From positions 3,121,913 through 3,185,912 of the forward strand of contig PCDI01000003.1 in assembly GCA_002778195.1 (NCBI GenBank): DNA of 64,000 nt, in the 5' to 3' direction. The DNA comes from Raffaelea ambrosiae. Taxonomy: Eukaryota; Ascomycota; Sordariomycetes; Ophiostomatales; Ophiostomataceae. Made by a program: the position numbers and the translations under genes. Shown piece by piece: positions 11,601 to 21,164 of the stretch. How positions within the stretch are numbered: position 1 is the stretch's first letter; each line of letters starts with the position of its first letter. Below the pieces are notes generated by a model, which was not told where the DNA came from, searched no databases, and saw only the letters and a list, made by a program, of their open reading frames with translations.

Positions 11601-14600
11601 TGGGATGTTCGCGGCTGTTTCTGCTCCGGTGGTAACAGTACCGGTCGTGGCTGGATCGGACTCTGAATCCGAAGCCAAGGCTACCGACTACGAGGTTGAC
11701 AGCGAGCCAGAGATTGAGAACCGCAACATTGCACTCTTGGCTCATCCCGAAAAGTCAGAGAGCGTGCAGTCTCTGGCTCTTGCCCCCCTCCTTATCGCGC
11801 CATTAGCTGTGCCTCACGACGATGCATCTGAGGCTGCTTCGGTTACTTCGGATGTATGGCATGACGCACATGATGCGCACAACGTGTCGGAACTTGCAGA
11901 GAAAGAGATCGCCGACAACAGTATGCACAAACCAGTCTGTGGAGAACCACTTGTCCAGACAAAGCCAACCGAGTGCGAGACAGACGACGATGCCAACACT
12001 GAACAGAGCGTGCTGCCCCCAACCAGCCCAGCTGAAGACCTCTTCGTCGAAGAAGATGTGCTCTCAGATGAAACCTACGAGAGCGACGAGACTGGCTATG
12101 GTGACGAGACCACTTACCAGCCACTTGAGCCCGTTCCCATTCAGCGCCTTGCCGCTTTGAACTCTGCCTCCATGTCCACCATTGGCCTGTCAAACTCTGC
12201 CGACAGCTACTACACTGCCGAAGAATTTGACCATGTAAGCTTGCCAGAGACCGAGGAAGAGTTTGAGCATCTCCCGGAGTGGGTCTATGAGGCCGAACCC
12301 GATCAGCAGTTTGTTTCAATGGAGAGCCTCCACATCCACGAGGAACCGGAGATCCAGGTGTCTGAGGCCCCCGTCCAGGGAGTGTCCGAACCTGTTTTCT
12401 TCGATGCTGAGCCTCAGCACGACCACGAGATTGCCATCACTGAGTGTCGCGAGGTTCAAATTCCTGCCGAAGCCAAGGAGGCCGAGGAAACGGTCATGCC
12501 GGAGCAGGAAGTATTCGTCGATGCTCGTGAGCCCGACTGTGAGCTTGAGGTCGCCCAATCGACCGACGACGTCCAGATCATGTCTCAAGTTCAACATGAG
12601 GTTGAGCAGGCGACCGAGGAGTATGTCTCGGCGACTGAGGACCTCGAAACTCCACGGGAATACGAGCCGGCACAGGAACAGGAGCGTACGGTGGTCCAGG
12701 AAGGATTTGGATCGCAACAGGTGTCTGCCCAAGAACCCATTGTGGACGCTGTCGTTGAACACTACGAGACTGCTGCTGAGCCAGAGGAGGATTCGGCCAC
12801 GTTCGACGAAACCGAGTTCATTCCCGAAGTTGAGACTCTAGGACGCGTCAGCGTTCATGTGCACGAGAGCGAAGTGTACTGCGTTGATCGCGATCTGTTT
12901 CGCGAACCCGAGACAGTTGACGAACCTGTGATTTCCGAACAAGAGCTGGTGGAAGTGCCAACTGTGGCGGATGTCGAGCTCGTTCCTGCTTTTGAGATCG
13001 GCCCTGCTACCGAATCAGAAGAGGAGCTTGACGAAGACCAGGAAGAGGTAGTTGAGACGGTACAGGAAGTCGAATCGGAGGATGAGCCGGAAGTCGAGAC
13101 CCTGGTCATCTCCGATTCTGCTGAAGAAACGCAGGTTCTCGAGGCACCCGTGGAAGTGGCTTTGGCGGAAGACCCTGTCGAGGAGCTGTCTGAGGAAACT
13201 GTTGAGGAGCTGGTCAGCGACCCCGTTGCCAACATTGTCGACGAGTGTGCTGACGAGCCCCTCCAGACTCCTATCGAGCTTCTCCAGGAACCCGCCCAGG
13301 AACATACGCGGGAGCTTATCGAAGAGCCTGCCGAGGAGCCTGCCGAAGAGCCTGCCGAGGAGCCCGCCGAGGAGCCCATCAAAGAGCTCGTCGAGGAGCC
13401 CGTCAAAGAGCCCGTCAAAGAGCCCGTCGAGGAGCTCATCGAGGAGACAGCCGAGCCCGTTGTGACAGAGGGCGAGGCAGTCGAGGAGCCGGCTCGGGAA
13501 CAGGTCGTCGAGCTTGAAGAGTCTGTCGTTGAAGTGGAACACACTGAAACGGCCAAGAAAATCGAGCCTGTCAAAGAGTTTTCTGGACAGTCGATCGAAA
13601 CCTCTGTGGAAGAACCTGTGGAGGAGTCTGTGGAGGAGCTCACCGAAAATATCCAAGAGCCTGGCGATGAGTTCATCGAGGAGCCTGTCGAGGAGCCTGT
13701 CGAGGAGCCCGTTGAGGAGCCTGTCGAGGAGCCCGTCGATGAGCCCGTACAACAGATTGCTGAGGAGCCGATCGAAGAGATTGACTCGGTTATCGAACAG
13801 CCCATCGAAGAGACGGCCAAACAGTCAGAGGAGCCTCCTCATGAGGCAGCCGAGACGGTCGTTGCGGTCTCCGCCCTTGCAGTCGTCGCAGCAGCTGCCC
13901 TACACACCGACGCCGCTGCACCTGTTGAGAGTTCTGTTCGTGATGTCGAATTGGCCGAACCGGAACTGCCCATTGAGCCATTCCAGGCAGTGGCCTCCGA
14001 AGTGGCTCGTGAACACGACGGCGTGACTATCGAGGATTCCGGGTTCTTCGAGGAATCTGAGATGCTGCAACCGATCGACACTGTCTTGGACTGTGAAATG
14101 GCTGAAGAGCCTGTGGCTGCTATTGAAGAACAGCCGATTGTTGAGACCGTGCAGCAAGAGTCCGAGGCTGAGGCGACAAGCATTGAGGTTGACGAACTGC
14201 CGATTGAAGTTCTGCCCACGCCTCTAGAAGCTCAGACAGAGGAGCCCGTCCTGGACAAAGAGATACTCGAGGTCGAAGCGGCCCCTGCGACTGCTGAAGA
14301 ACCCGAGGTCAGGCTTATTCAAGAGACACATGAACCCGAGACAACTGCAGCCGCAGGGGGTGTTCCTCCTGTCTCTGAGGTGCCCAAGGAGGTGCGCTTT
14401 GCCGCGCCTGCCGACGAAGCAGACGACGAGCGGTCTCTGCTGGAAGAGCGGTCCCTGCCTGGCTCAAAAGCAGTCTCTTTTGTTGACCCCCCTGTGACCG
14501 ACGTTCAGGAGACCGAAGGGCCATCAAAATCGACCCTGTCATCCCCAACCTGGCCAACTGTGCCTCGGCTACCGTTGGTTGCTGGCGCCAAGGGAGCAGC

Positions 14601-15321
14601 CAGCTTCCTCACGGCAGGTGCCTCCACAGCAGCCAACTCGCTGACCAGAGTGGCCAGCCTGTCCCTGAGTCTGGACGATGACTCGGACAGGAAGACAATT
14701 GCCTCAATCAAGAGCACGGAGACGCGCGACTCTGTTGACACGATGGAAGGCGTCAATGACGTAGAGGAGGAGCCAGAAGAGCCAAGATTCCCAGCGACTA
14801 CTGGCCGCGTGGGCTTCCAGGAGACCAAGCTGGTAGAGGCTGGCTTCCGCAATGCCCTGACAGGCTCTCGGATCTATGATAGCGTCATCCCGAGCCCCAA
14901 GTACCGAAGCCAGCGCAAGCGAGTGGAGGAGCCACAAATCGAGAAGGCCGTTGAGGAGGATAATCACAAGGAGTTGGCTGTGGAGCCAGCTCCGTTGGAT
15001 GCCCGGCCGTCGACGTCTTCGTCGTCGTTGCCAATCCCTGCTGCGCAGACGAAGGAAGTCGATCGTCCTCGGTCTGCTGGCAACCTGCTGGACCAGCACC
15101 GTCACCACCACCACCATTACCATCACCATGACAAAGACGGTGTTACCAAGTCAGGCCTGACGCTGCCGAAGATGCCTAAGCGCCAGCGGGCATCACGCAA
15201 GGCCCCGGCCCTGGCGGCTGACAACGGTGCCAAAGAAGAGGCAGACCCGCAGCAAGGCATGCTACCGCGTGTGGCGACGATCTTTGCCAACGTGACGCTG
15301 TTCTCGATCAACAAGGCATGA
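8653..15321 (+). CDS. Giant acidic Glu/Pro/Val-rich repeat protein, function unknown
   Basis: One uninterrupted frame of 2222 residues. The start is supported by its good context (CACC before ATGG) and the CT-rich leader. Residues about 65-330 look foldable (FPGYNVFLTGFS, LRYEVHFRILRRD, SFEFIPGFSMVFSFHS) and contain a serine run near 137-144. From about 560 to 2000 the chain is disordered and acidic, dominated by Glu-Pro-Val/Ala units, with two tandem blocks (listed separately). Small conserved-looking motifs recur: RKAVSFAEP near 630 and KEVRFAAP/KAVSFVDPP near 1910-1945. Residues 2040-2085 (GFRNALTGSRIYDSVIPSP) are again less biased. A His-rich stretch (near 2149-2161) and a basic KRQRASRKAP patch precede the end. 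No catalytic domain or membrane segment is visible. Large acidic proteins of this build are annotated as hypothetical or 'PT repeat' proteins in related fungi; a scaffold role is only a guess. Confidence 0.85.
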   Translation: MENWPTSSRRPTTALSHGPRGRCTRRLSKRRPTPVSSQQHQRPSTTKSITSTPASAAAIAVDPSKPSLMVHVEVRFPGYNVFLTGFSTYSQNYTSSSNLDLTDRICNGLLRRLSYCCQERITRTDPGALQQHPSARSSSSSSSSVKTLRYEVHFRILRRDAGIWAERSFSSFQRQKLTADGARDIILTVHRVVGLFLRRYDPGFHWATLPHGGEAGFFTDEDGNPDLVKPVLGQPLPLSCIPRARFLESTQSFEFIPGFSMVFSFHSQGRGAKKFDWQLSGPFHSKQTAPLNLGLAEDLLSRAMTTVTTALRSNNATASEEEEAAISKSTDDALTVELRIENNLGPMYEHLTRTVRSNLDLLCHPNALESQRFLLDVQSNLSRQRDLTDARVCSLPDLDLRILNLRGPAWSVANPARFVLDSSSSYSRLCVQAILDRVEAGIAEVLRGEDNEVHVVAHKRGLLIMNKSMVAHGRSTKTLLPSSAMSERQMDAIVAKLKARIQRDVNAICHDTCTQETLAHDLYTPVTKAIADVEPTKSVASASFSDEDGTDVNAFVGVPETVSMDEELPTGPHVVELPDDMIVDDLDVVAAPKSKSRSSSRRRAFPLVPEKFTLSPAPEKFAVVENVEPEPRKAVSFAEPIAAPETVPVIAPEPTQEPESPTEAAAEQPSVEETDRSINVVAEPEPEPRRIVHHRVHSEPFLEVIPEDDTEPEVSLEPESWPMPAHISKPRSVSHSEEHHTAEVAATAAVAAVAAAPAAASVTEHASEWIVDPVFDSVKEIEEPSALAAPPCSPSLEATVVPVESEAVEELETSTEIPLVSETIAEEPAQAELVQLDAEPTPETASLEFDSVSIVSATQNEPVSQVTTVENSAEATIAIAEVCKAVTEPQPEETIQEAETEPEVPAADIQIAKDEEIAGPVVPVAAEEVTSRPATAKSENSTNSSRWFGEGSDASRPSTPSLSSDAENSRRSSILLATPIMPHGMFAAVSAPVVTVPVVAGSDSESEAKATDYEVDSEPEIENRNIALLAHPEKSESVQSLALAPLLIAPLAVPHDDASEAASVTSDVWHDAHDAHNVSELAEKEIADNSMHKPVCGEPLVQTKPTECETDDDANTEQSVLPPTSPAEDLFVEEDVLSDETYESDETGYGDETTYQPLEPVPIQRLAALNSASMSTIGLSNSADSYYTAEEFDHVSLPETEEEFEHLPEWVYEAEPDQQFVSMESLHIHEEPEIQVSEAPVQGVSEPVFFDAEPQHDHEIAITECREVQIPAEAKEAEETVMPEQEVFVDAREPDCELEVAQSTDDVQIMSQVQHEVEQATEEYVSATEDLETPREYEPAQEQERTVVQEGFGSQQVSAQEPIVDAVVEHYETAAEPEEDSATFDETEFIPEVETLGRVSVHVHESEVYCVDRDLFREPETVDEPVISEQELVEVPTVADVELVPAFEIGPATESEEELDEDQEEVVETVQEVESEDEPEVETLVISDSAEETQVLEAPVEVALAEDPVEELSEETVEELVSDPVANIVDECADEPLQTPIELLQEPAQEHTRELIEEPAEEPAEEPAEEPAEEPIKELVEEPVKEPVKEPVEELIEETAEPVVTEGEAVEEPAREQVVELEESVVEVEHTETAKKIEPVKEFSGQSIETSVEEPVEESVEELTENIQEPGDEFIEEPVEEPVEEPVEEPVEEPVDEPVQQIAEEPIEEIDSVIEQPIEETAKQSEEPPHEAAETVVAVSALAVVAAAALHTDAAAPVESSVRDVELAEPELPIEPFQAVASEVAREHDGVTIEDSGFFEESEMLQPIDTVLDCEMAEEPVAAIEEQPIVETVQQESEAEATSIEVDELPIEVLPTPLEAQTEEPVLDKEILEVEAAPATAEEPEVRLIQETHEPETTAAAGGVPPVSEVPKEVRFAAPADEADDERSLLEERSLPGSKAVSFVDPPVTDVQETEGPSKSTLSSPTWPTVPRLPLVAGAKGAASFLTAGASTAANSLTRVASLSLSLDDDSDRKTIASIKSTETRDSVDTMEGVNDVEEEPEEPRFPATTGRVGFQETKLVEAGFRNALTGSRIYDSVIPSPKYRSQRKRVEEPQIEKAVEEDNHKELAVEPAPLDARPSTSSSSLPIPAAQTKEVDRPRSAGNLLDQHRHHHHHYHHHDKDGVTKSGLTLPKMPKRQRASRKAPALAADNGAKEEADPQQGMLPRVATIFANVTLFSINKA
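13321..13440 (+). repeat. Tandem EEPA/KEPV codon repeat block 1
   Basis: Twelve-base units of the type GAGGAGCCTGCC encode repeated E-E-P-A, then K-E-P-V and E-E-P-V tetrapeptides inside the large acidic protein. The units are near-identical at DNA level, so length is likely to vary between strains by slippage or unequal exchange. Confidence 0.85.
13678..13750 (+). repeat. Tandem EEPV codon repeat block 2
   Basis: Six or so 12-base units (GAGGAGCCTGTC and close variants) encode E-E-P-V repeats in the same protein as block 1. The two blocks share the unit but are separated by about 240 bases of non-identical acidic sequence. Confidence 0.85.
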
Positions 15322-15731
15322 GGTTTTGAGTAGGACGACTCACCGACACCGTGTTTGACCGTGCTTGATTTTTCTCCTTTTCTTAGTCGTAATGTCTACA
15401 ACCAGTTTGACATTCTAGGGGACGATTGGCGGCTGTAAGCTATATATCCCGCCCGCATGAGATCACGAAAGGAAAGGATTTTGGGGGGCTATTTTGTGGA
15501 TTTCCTTTTTCAGTTTTGTTCACTTTTTGGATGACACCATAAGCGGGAAGCGACGACTATTTTATGATATTTGAATGAAAATGCCAAAACCAAACACATT
15601 TCTGTTCCGTGCACCCTTTTATGATTGAACTTGACTAAGACTGTGACCGTAGTCGATGCATATGTTATTTGTGCGATGCATATGCTATTTGTGTGATGCC
15701 AAAATTCCAGCCTTCTCTCCCTGTATTGCTA
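15322..15731. other. Intergenic between convergent genes
   Basis: Shared 3' region of the large repeat protein (plus) and SEC20 (minus). It contains a short near-duplication (GATGCATATG-TATTTGTG) at about 15655-15697. No gene seen. Confidence 0.6.
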
Positions 15732-17275
15732 TTACAGTTCGTCTTTTTTGCGGTCCGCCTTTTGCTGTGCCTCATACTTGACTGCTTCCTTGTCTTCCTC
15801 CCACATGCGTTTCATTGGGTTCGGCTGGTCAGGGTTCGGCTGGTCAGGGTTGGGCTGTTCATCGGCGGGCTGCTGCCCTGCTTCTGGCCCCGTTGCCCCT
15901 TCCTGTCCATCCACGATCCGCCCGACTTCGTCAACCAGGGAGTCGCCATTGCCATTGCCACTGTTGCCTTGTGCCTCTGACCCTGGTGTGGCCTGCACCG
16001 ATGGGACGTTGGCTGTCACCACACTTGTCACCACCGTGGTCGACACGGAAAACCCACCACCCCCCACTCCAGAGCCGGATCCAGACAATCCCGAAGCTAG
16101 ATTTCCTCCTCGTCTTACGCCTCCACCTCCTACTCCTCCTCCCATGCCAGGGCCGACCGTGCGCCCCATCCACATCGCCGTGCCCAGCAGCGACCGCACC
16201 GGCCACAGCACCAGCAGCCACAGCGGGCCGTACAGCAGCCGCCGGAACAGCAGCCAGCCAATCGTGCCCACCAGCAAGTACAGCGCCATCTGCAGATACC
16301 ACGTGTCGCTCTTGTGTGCCGCCAGCAGCCCCTTCACCAGCGTCCGCGCCGACTGCAGGCTCGAGTTCAGATCCCCCTTGCCGTTGCCGTGGTACCGGTC
16401 CCCCAGATCCGCCAGCGCCCGCGAGCTCTCCGCCAGCGTCTGCGCCGCAAAATCCGACCGCGCCACCTCGCCGGCAATGCGCGCATGCGTCTGGCGCAGG
16501 GCGGCCGTGACGTCGGCCGCGGCGGCGTGGGTCTTGGACAGGGGTTTGGCCGGAGGAGGAGCAGGAGCCAGGGGTTTCCGCCGCGATCGCACGGCGCGGG
16601 TGTGGTGGTGTCGGTGGGCACCGACAGGAGGTGCTGTTGTCTCGTCGTACTCGTCTTCTCGTTCGACGTCGTCGTCGTCGTCGTCGTCATCGTCGGCATC
16701 GTCGTCTTCCTCCTCCTCCTCGCTCTCGTCTGGATGGGCATAGGCGGCGAGCATCTGGTGGCGCTCTTCGAGGCGGGCGGCGTCGAGGTTCTGGCGGGCT
16801 TGTAGACGCGCGCGGCGAAAGGCGGCATGGTGGCTGTTGTCGAGTCGTCAGTCCAGTGGCTACAGCAAAGTCTCTACCATAGGAAGATTTTTTTTTTTTT
16901 TTTTCAATTTTTTTTCAATTTTTTTCATGGCTGCTGGACCTACTCTTGGAGATCACCGCTCAGCCGCAGCAGGTTCTCCTTGAACCGCGCGCGGTCGTGG
17001 CTGTCGCTGGGGCTGGGCGTCAGAGACAGCCCTGCGTCGGCCGCGTCTTCCTGGAGCAGTTCGCAGTCGTCCTGGGTCTCGCGCAGGCCGTCGGCAATCT
17101 CGGCCGCGAGGTCGGCGGCGGCGTCTTCGTCGAGGTAGAGAGCAGACGGGTCGTCGTTGTCGCTGGTGGCGGGCGACTTTCCGGCCGTGGCCAGCCGTTC
17201 AATGAGCTCGCGGAGCTCGTCGAGTCCATCCTGAAGCTTCGACAGGCGGTCGTGCAGGTCATCGAGCGTCGCCAT
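15732..17275 (-). CDS. SEC20: SEC20, ER-resident Qb-SNARE for Golgi-to-ER retrograde transport
   Basis: Sec20 acts with Ufe1 and Use1 at the ER to receive COPI vesicles. Two exons join in phase (17275-16944, donor GTAGGT; 16833-15732), giving 477 residues. Exon 1 carries the N-terminal helical region (LHDRLSKLQDGLDELRELI; then ETQDDCELLQEDA), and the junction recreates the family pattern FRRARLQARQNLDAARLEE. A strongly acidic Asp/Glu run and a His patch follow (about 147-190), then the SNARE-like helix (about 207-287) and two closely spaced hydrophobic stretches (about 289-325). The C-terminal lumenal tail ends in KKDEL, an ER-retrieval signal; yeast Sec20 ends in HDEL. The tail is unusually long, with Gly-rich and NPDQP repeats. 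The intron holds a long T/A run. The acidic run and the Gly-rich tail are longer than I would expect for the family. Identification is firm from exon pattern, TM and KDEL together. Confidence 0.9.
16663..16730. repeat. GTC/TCC trinucleotide repeat in SEC20
   Basis: A GTC-rich then TCC-rich microsatellite on the plus strand encodes the Asp/Glu run of SEC20 on the minus strand. It is in frame and probably length-variable. Confidence 0.75.
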
Positions 17276-18556
17276 GGTGTTCTGCTGGTTGTGGCAGCGA
17301 TCGAGTGTGGTTATCTGTAGTAGGTCTGTCGACTTTAGTGGGTGGGAGCTGACAGGTGGCCAATTTACGCGAGGGTGGCAGGCGCGGTGGTGAGGTCACG
17401 TGAACGCCAGCCTCCCCTCCCTCTTTCTTCTCCGTATGAAGACCTGTGAAATTCTACGCTCAGCCTTATCGCCCAGTGCAGTCCTAAGACAGTCAGTATG
17501 GTGGAGGTGTTGGCAGGCAACGCTCAAGTGCTCGAGAGTCCCGATTCAGGTGCTCCCAGCGGCTATTTTTTGAAACATCTGATACTGTGTTTTACTATTT
17601 AAGCTTCCTTCGGTAGCCATGAAGGGTTCGTGTAACTAGTTAGTCAATACTTTTGGCTGGTCATAACTAAGTGGGGCGTCTCTGCCCGCCGGATTGTATT
17701 TACAGTAGACAGCTGAAAAAGAATCAAGATTTCCATACAAGCCTTGTACACTCCAAGGAAGGACAAGACATGCACCTAGATCCGAATGCCCATATTCCCA
17801 ATAACTGGCAACGAAGACCATGTGCGAGCCAGTTATTCTCGGATGCTCTGTTCGAGAATGCTTTGACCACGTCTTGGGCAGCTTTTTCTTTAGTATATCA
17901 AGTTTGCTGGCTATACTCAGCAACGGGTCCTTGTTCATTTCGAGCATGGTCTTTCTGTGACAACCGAAATTTCTCTGAATTCGAAAACCCCAGTCGATGA
18001 CGTCTTTATGCACGTCTGGTCGGAACCGGTCTCGTCCACATATAGCGTCTCATGTCTGGTACGAGTAATAGAGGTAATAGTGGCTTGACGCACCGTGTCG
18101 TAGCCGCCTGCATGTTTTCGGTTGTTGCACGTTGAAGGGGGTATATTCGCAGCTCCTCTTGCAATTCGAATGATGGAATTTCGCATTATGAAGAATATCG
18201 ACCGGATTAGAGTATGACTCTATATTTTCTGGATTTACATGTCAAATGCTCTGAAGCTTGTAACTTTAGAAGCTTATTGCTATTATGAACGTCATTCCCG
18301 CGACATGTCAGCACTGTCATTGGCATCGATGCCCGCTCATTCGGCAAGGAACAAAACACAAAAATGGCTAGGTCCTGGTTCAGGTTGCCCGCTGTAATAT
18401 TGATCTTCTGTTTCACTGAACAGCTAAATGTTTGGAAGATACTATGCCTCTTTGGCGATGTCTCTTCGTAGACTCTTTGTCGTACGAAAGTGTTTTTCAT
18501 TCTTTACTTCTCTTGTCCTTGGTCGTCCCAGTAAAGTTCTTCCCCAGCCTCTGTCT
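17276..18556. other. Intergenic with unassigned open frames
   Basis: Upstream region of SEC20 and 3' region of REX3. A minus-strand frame of 125 codons (17636-18013) has balanced composition but no recognisable motif, and the adjoining frame (17935-18186) does not extend it convincingly. I treat this as non-coding or a decayed remnant. Confidence 0.5.
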
Positions 18557-20001
18557 TTACGTGGCACCACTGCCTCCAGACGGTGGCTGCCATGTACCAA
18601 TCATGGCCTGTCGAATGTGCCAATCCACAATGTCCCGCGCCGCGATGGCATCCTCCATGCTGTCGTGCCCCCTGTTGCCTGTCTGGATCACTCGTCTCAA
18701 CCGGCTCTGGGCAAGTGCCTTGAGTGACAGGCCACCTTCTGCCCGTTTTCGGGGTTTCTTAGTCCCCTTTTCACCTGGTGACCCTGTCTCCGCTTTCTTG
18801 CTCTGGACACCATTCTGCTCGATGCTTTCGTCCTTGGGTTCCTGCTCCACAATTCCCAACTCTTTCCTCAAAGCCTCCTCCTCTCCCCTTCTCTGGGCCT
18901 CTTCTTCCTCTTTGACCATCTTGTGAGCTTGCCGTAGTTTGTTTTCGATAAGGAAACTGTCCACAACTGTGTGGTGGATCCACCGCAGCACAGCCAGGTC
19001 ATTCTGCGTCCCATGGCCCACAACCACCGTGTCTGGCCCGACAAACTGCCACACGCGCTTCCGTGCGGTCTCCATGCCCTCGATGCATTGCCGCATGCGC
19101 CGGGCATCAACCATCTGCTGGCGCGTCACGCCCGAGTAGCGAGTGTTGTAGTGCAGCATGGGTACGCTGGGCCACACGAGACGGTCCAGCAGGGACTCGC
19201 CCGTAAAGTAATCCACGAGCGTGATGCGGATGAGCTCGCTGTCGTTCTCGCAGGAAGTGCCCATTTCGCAGTCAATGGCGACAGCGAGGCGCTTGCTTGT
19301 CGGGTTCTGGCTCGACGCTCTCTTTCTCTGCCGACGGCGTCCATGATGTCTGCTTCCAGGCTCCGGCAGCGCTGGGAAGTCAAGATTGGACGCAACAGTG
19401 ATCGGGGGATTCTGCGCCGGCCCCTGTGGGGTGGGGTGGTGCTGCCAACGCCGAGTCAGCTCGCCAGGAGGAAACTCGCGCATCTCGTGCTTGGAAGTGC
19501 CCGAGCAAGGCTTTGATGATCTGGCCTGGTTGCAACAAGTCCAAGTCTGTTATTTGCATGTCAGGTTTCTCCCCGTTTCTTTCTCTGTTGGAGATGTTTC
19601 AGCCAGACGAACATTGAATTGCAGTCTCCCTGTGTGGAACTTGCACGAAAGGCCGTCCTCTGTCCTCTCGCGAGCTGTCTCTTCGTTGTTTCCGTTGGCT
19701 GTCTCGCCGGCGTTCTCGCCATCCTGTAGTTTCCGCGGCTTCCTCTCTCGAAAGTGCCGTTTCTCTGCAAGAAAAAAAAATTAGATCCTAGTTATCCTGT
19801 CCTCTTGCACGAGGCAGGCCAAGCTGGGCTGTACTTACGCCGTGATCCGCATCGCTCGCAGCGCCGCTTGGCTAGCAAGTCTCCCTCTGTCAGTGGTGCG
19901 ACTGTGAATCCTCCTTTCTGCAGCTCATCCACGGGGTGTACAAAGCTGCGCAGGATTGTCAAGTACTCCGGTGATGGTTCGATCTGCGTTGAAGTAGACA
20001 T
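18557..20001 (-). CDS. REX3: REX3-like DEDDh 3'-5' RNA exonuclease
   Basis: Member of the Rex1/Rex3/Rex4 group that trims 3' ends of non-coding RNAs such as RNase MRP RNA. Three exons in phase (20001-19839, 19764-19613, 19546-18557) give 434 residues. The N-terminal part has a CERC pair, then CKFHTG followed across intron 2 by TWTCCNQ and a later Cys/His, a likely zinc-binding module seen in REX3 proteins. The exonuclease core shows Exo I (AIDCEMG, about 195-201), Exo II (GHGTQNDL, D about 288) and Exo III (GHDSMEDA, His and Asp about 399-404), so all catalytic acidic residues are present. Between Exo II and III lies a highly charged insert of about 60 residues rich in Glu, Lys and Arg (QRRGEEEALRKELG onward), which looks disordered. 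Intron 2 has donor GTTCGT, less usual, but the join restores the Cys motif. The same strand as SEC20, but far enough away to be separate. Confidence 0.87.
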
Positions 20002-20837
20002 GGTCTTTGGTTTCTCGGGTTTCGGTTGATTTTTTTGTTCACGATGTTTTCATGGAGGGGGTGATGCATTTTATCATCTTTCTTTGACAGCAAAACCAGA
20101 AAGTGGGGCAGAGCTGGGAGGCCTGGGGCAAAGGCTGAGCAAAGGCAGATCACCGAAAAGGCTGAATGCGTTTGCCTAGAAGTCGCCTATGGCTTGGGCA
20201 GCGGGCAGCCAGTGCGCGAGATGAGGTCAGGAAACGGGATGTGGATGTGAAATCGTTCCAGGCAGAAAAAAAAGATCCGTCCTGGTCCTTGATCTGGAGA
20301 TACCTGGAAAGGAAGGAATCATGCTCTTCTTCTTTCCGTCTAAAGTAGCGGGGTCAATTTGTTTGCCATAGATTAGTCATTGTGCCGCTTCTTCCAATAC
20401 GAGGCCTCCCGCTGTGAGGCCTTCTGAACCAAAATCCAATGGAAGTATTGGTTCAGCTGGTGACGATTTCGATATTTTGACAGAGTACATCTGTGCCCAG
20501 AAAAAGAAAGAATACAAAAAGACCGCATATGAAGCGACTTGCTTCCGGCAGCGCAGGCCTTCCTTCATACGTCATACATCTTTCCAATAACCGGATTCAC
20601 ACTTTATATTTGGTCGTTGTCTCAGAACCACTTGATGCCGGTACGTTTGTTCCCCTCTGCGACCTATCGTGCGGAGGATCCTCATTGTATACGCCGTATT
20701 TGTATGCGCTTCCCGTGTGGTGATGCCGAAACCCAGGTTCTTGGTTACAGCCGCCATGGCTGTGGTGGGCTTGGAGGTGTTAGTGAATAATAATGAAATA
20801 TAAATAGGAAAGAAACACAATATTCTTGCGTGTCAAT
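20002..20837. other. Intergenic, nothing recognised
   Basis: Upstream region of REX3 followed by AT-rich sequence. Open frames are short and without motifs. Confidence 0.55.
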
Positions 20838-21164
20838 TTATAAACGGAAAGAAATTGCAATATGAGGATCTAAAACAGCCCATTGTTCAACGATCCTGAT
20901 GCACTCGTTTATGCGGCCCTTGTACACGTCATGACTACCGTGCATGCCAGACAAGAACAGGGCCGTGATGTCGCCGCGCTCGAGCTTCTTGGCCAGGCTG
21001 TCCAGCACGAGAGGACGCGCTTATGTACGGATCGGGTTGTTGGAAATTTTCCACTGCCCTGGGGCCGGGCCAGCTATGAACATAGCAGCCGCATTAGGAC
21101 AGATGCGCGTCTTGCCGTTTCCAGAGTGGTGGGTGCTGGCAGCAGGAGTTTGCTCAGAAGCCAT
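20838..21164 (-). pseudogene. Truncated remnant of an NtaA/DszA-type flavin-dependent monooxygenase
   Basis: Reading the minus strand from ATG at 21164, one frame of 109 codons is broken by a TAA at 21023-21021. The segment before the stop has FIAGPAPGQWKIS, and the segment after it reads LDSLAKKLERGDITALFLS followed by GMHGSHDVYKGR. This matches the N-terminal pattern of nitrilotriacetate monooxygenase-like (bacterial-luciferase-fold, FMN-dependent) enzymes: GQWK, then LAK-LERG-ALFL and a HDVY motif. The rest of a normal protein of about 450 residues is missing. The stop may come from CAA to TAA. The identification rests on pattern memory and is moderately sure; that it is non-functional is well supported by the stop and the truncation. 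Confidence 0.6.

Noticed and set aside
12855..13820. Long minus-strand frame of 321 codons, Ser/Thr/Gly-rich
   Set aside because: It is the antisense shadow of the EEPV repeats and related codons in the large acidic protein; composition mirrors that repeat and no start or motif supports it.
17636..18013. 125-codon minus-strand frame with balanced composition
   Set aside because: No motif, no convincing start, no spliced extension; listed only as an unassigned frame.
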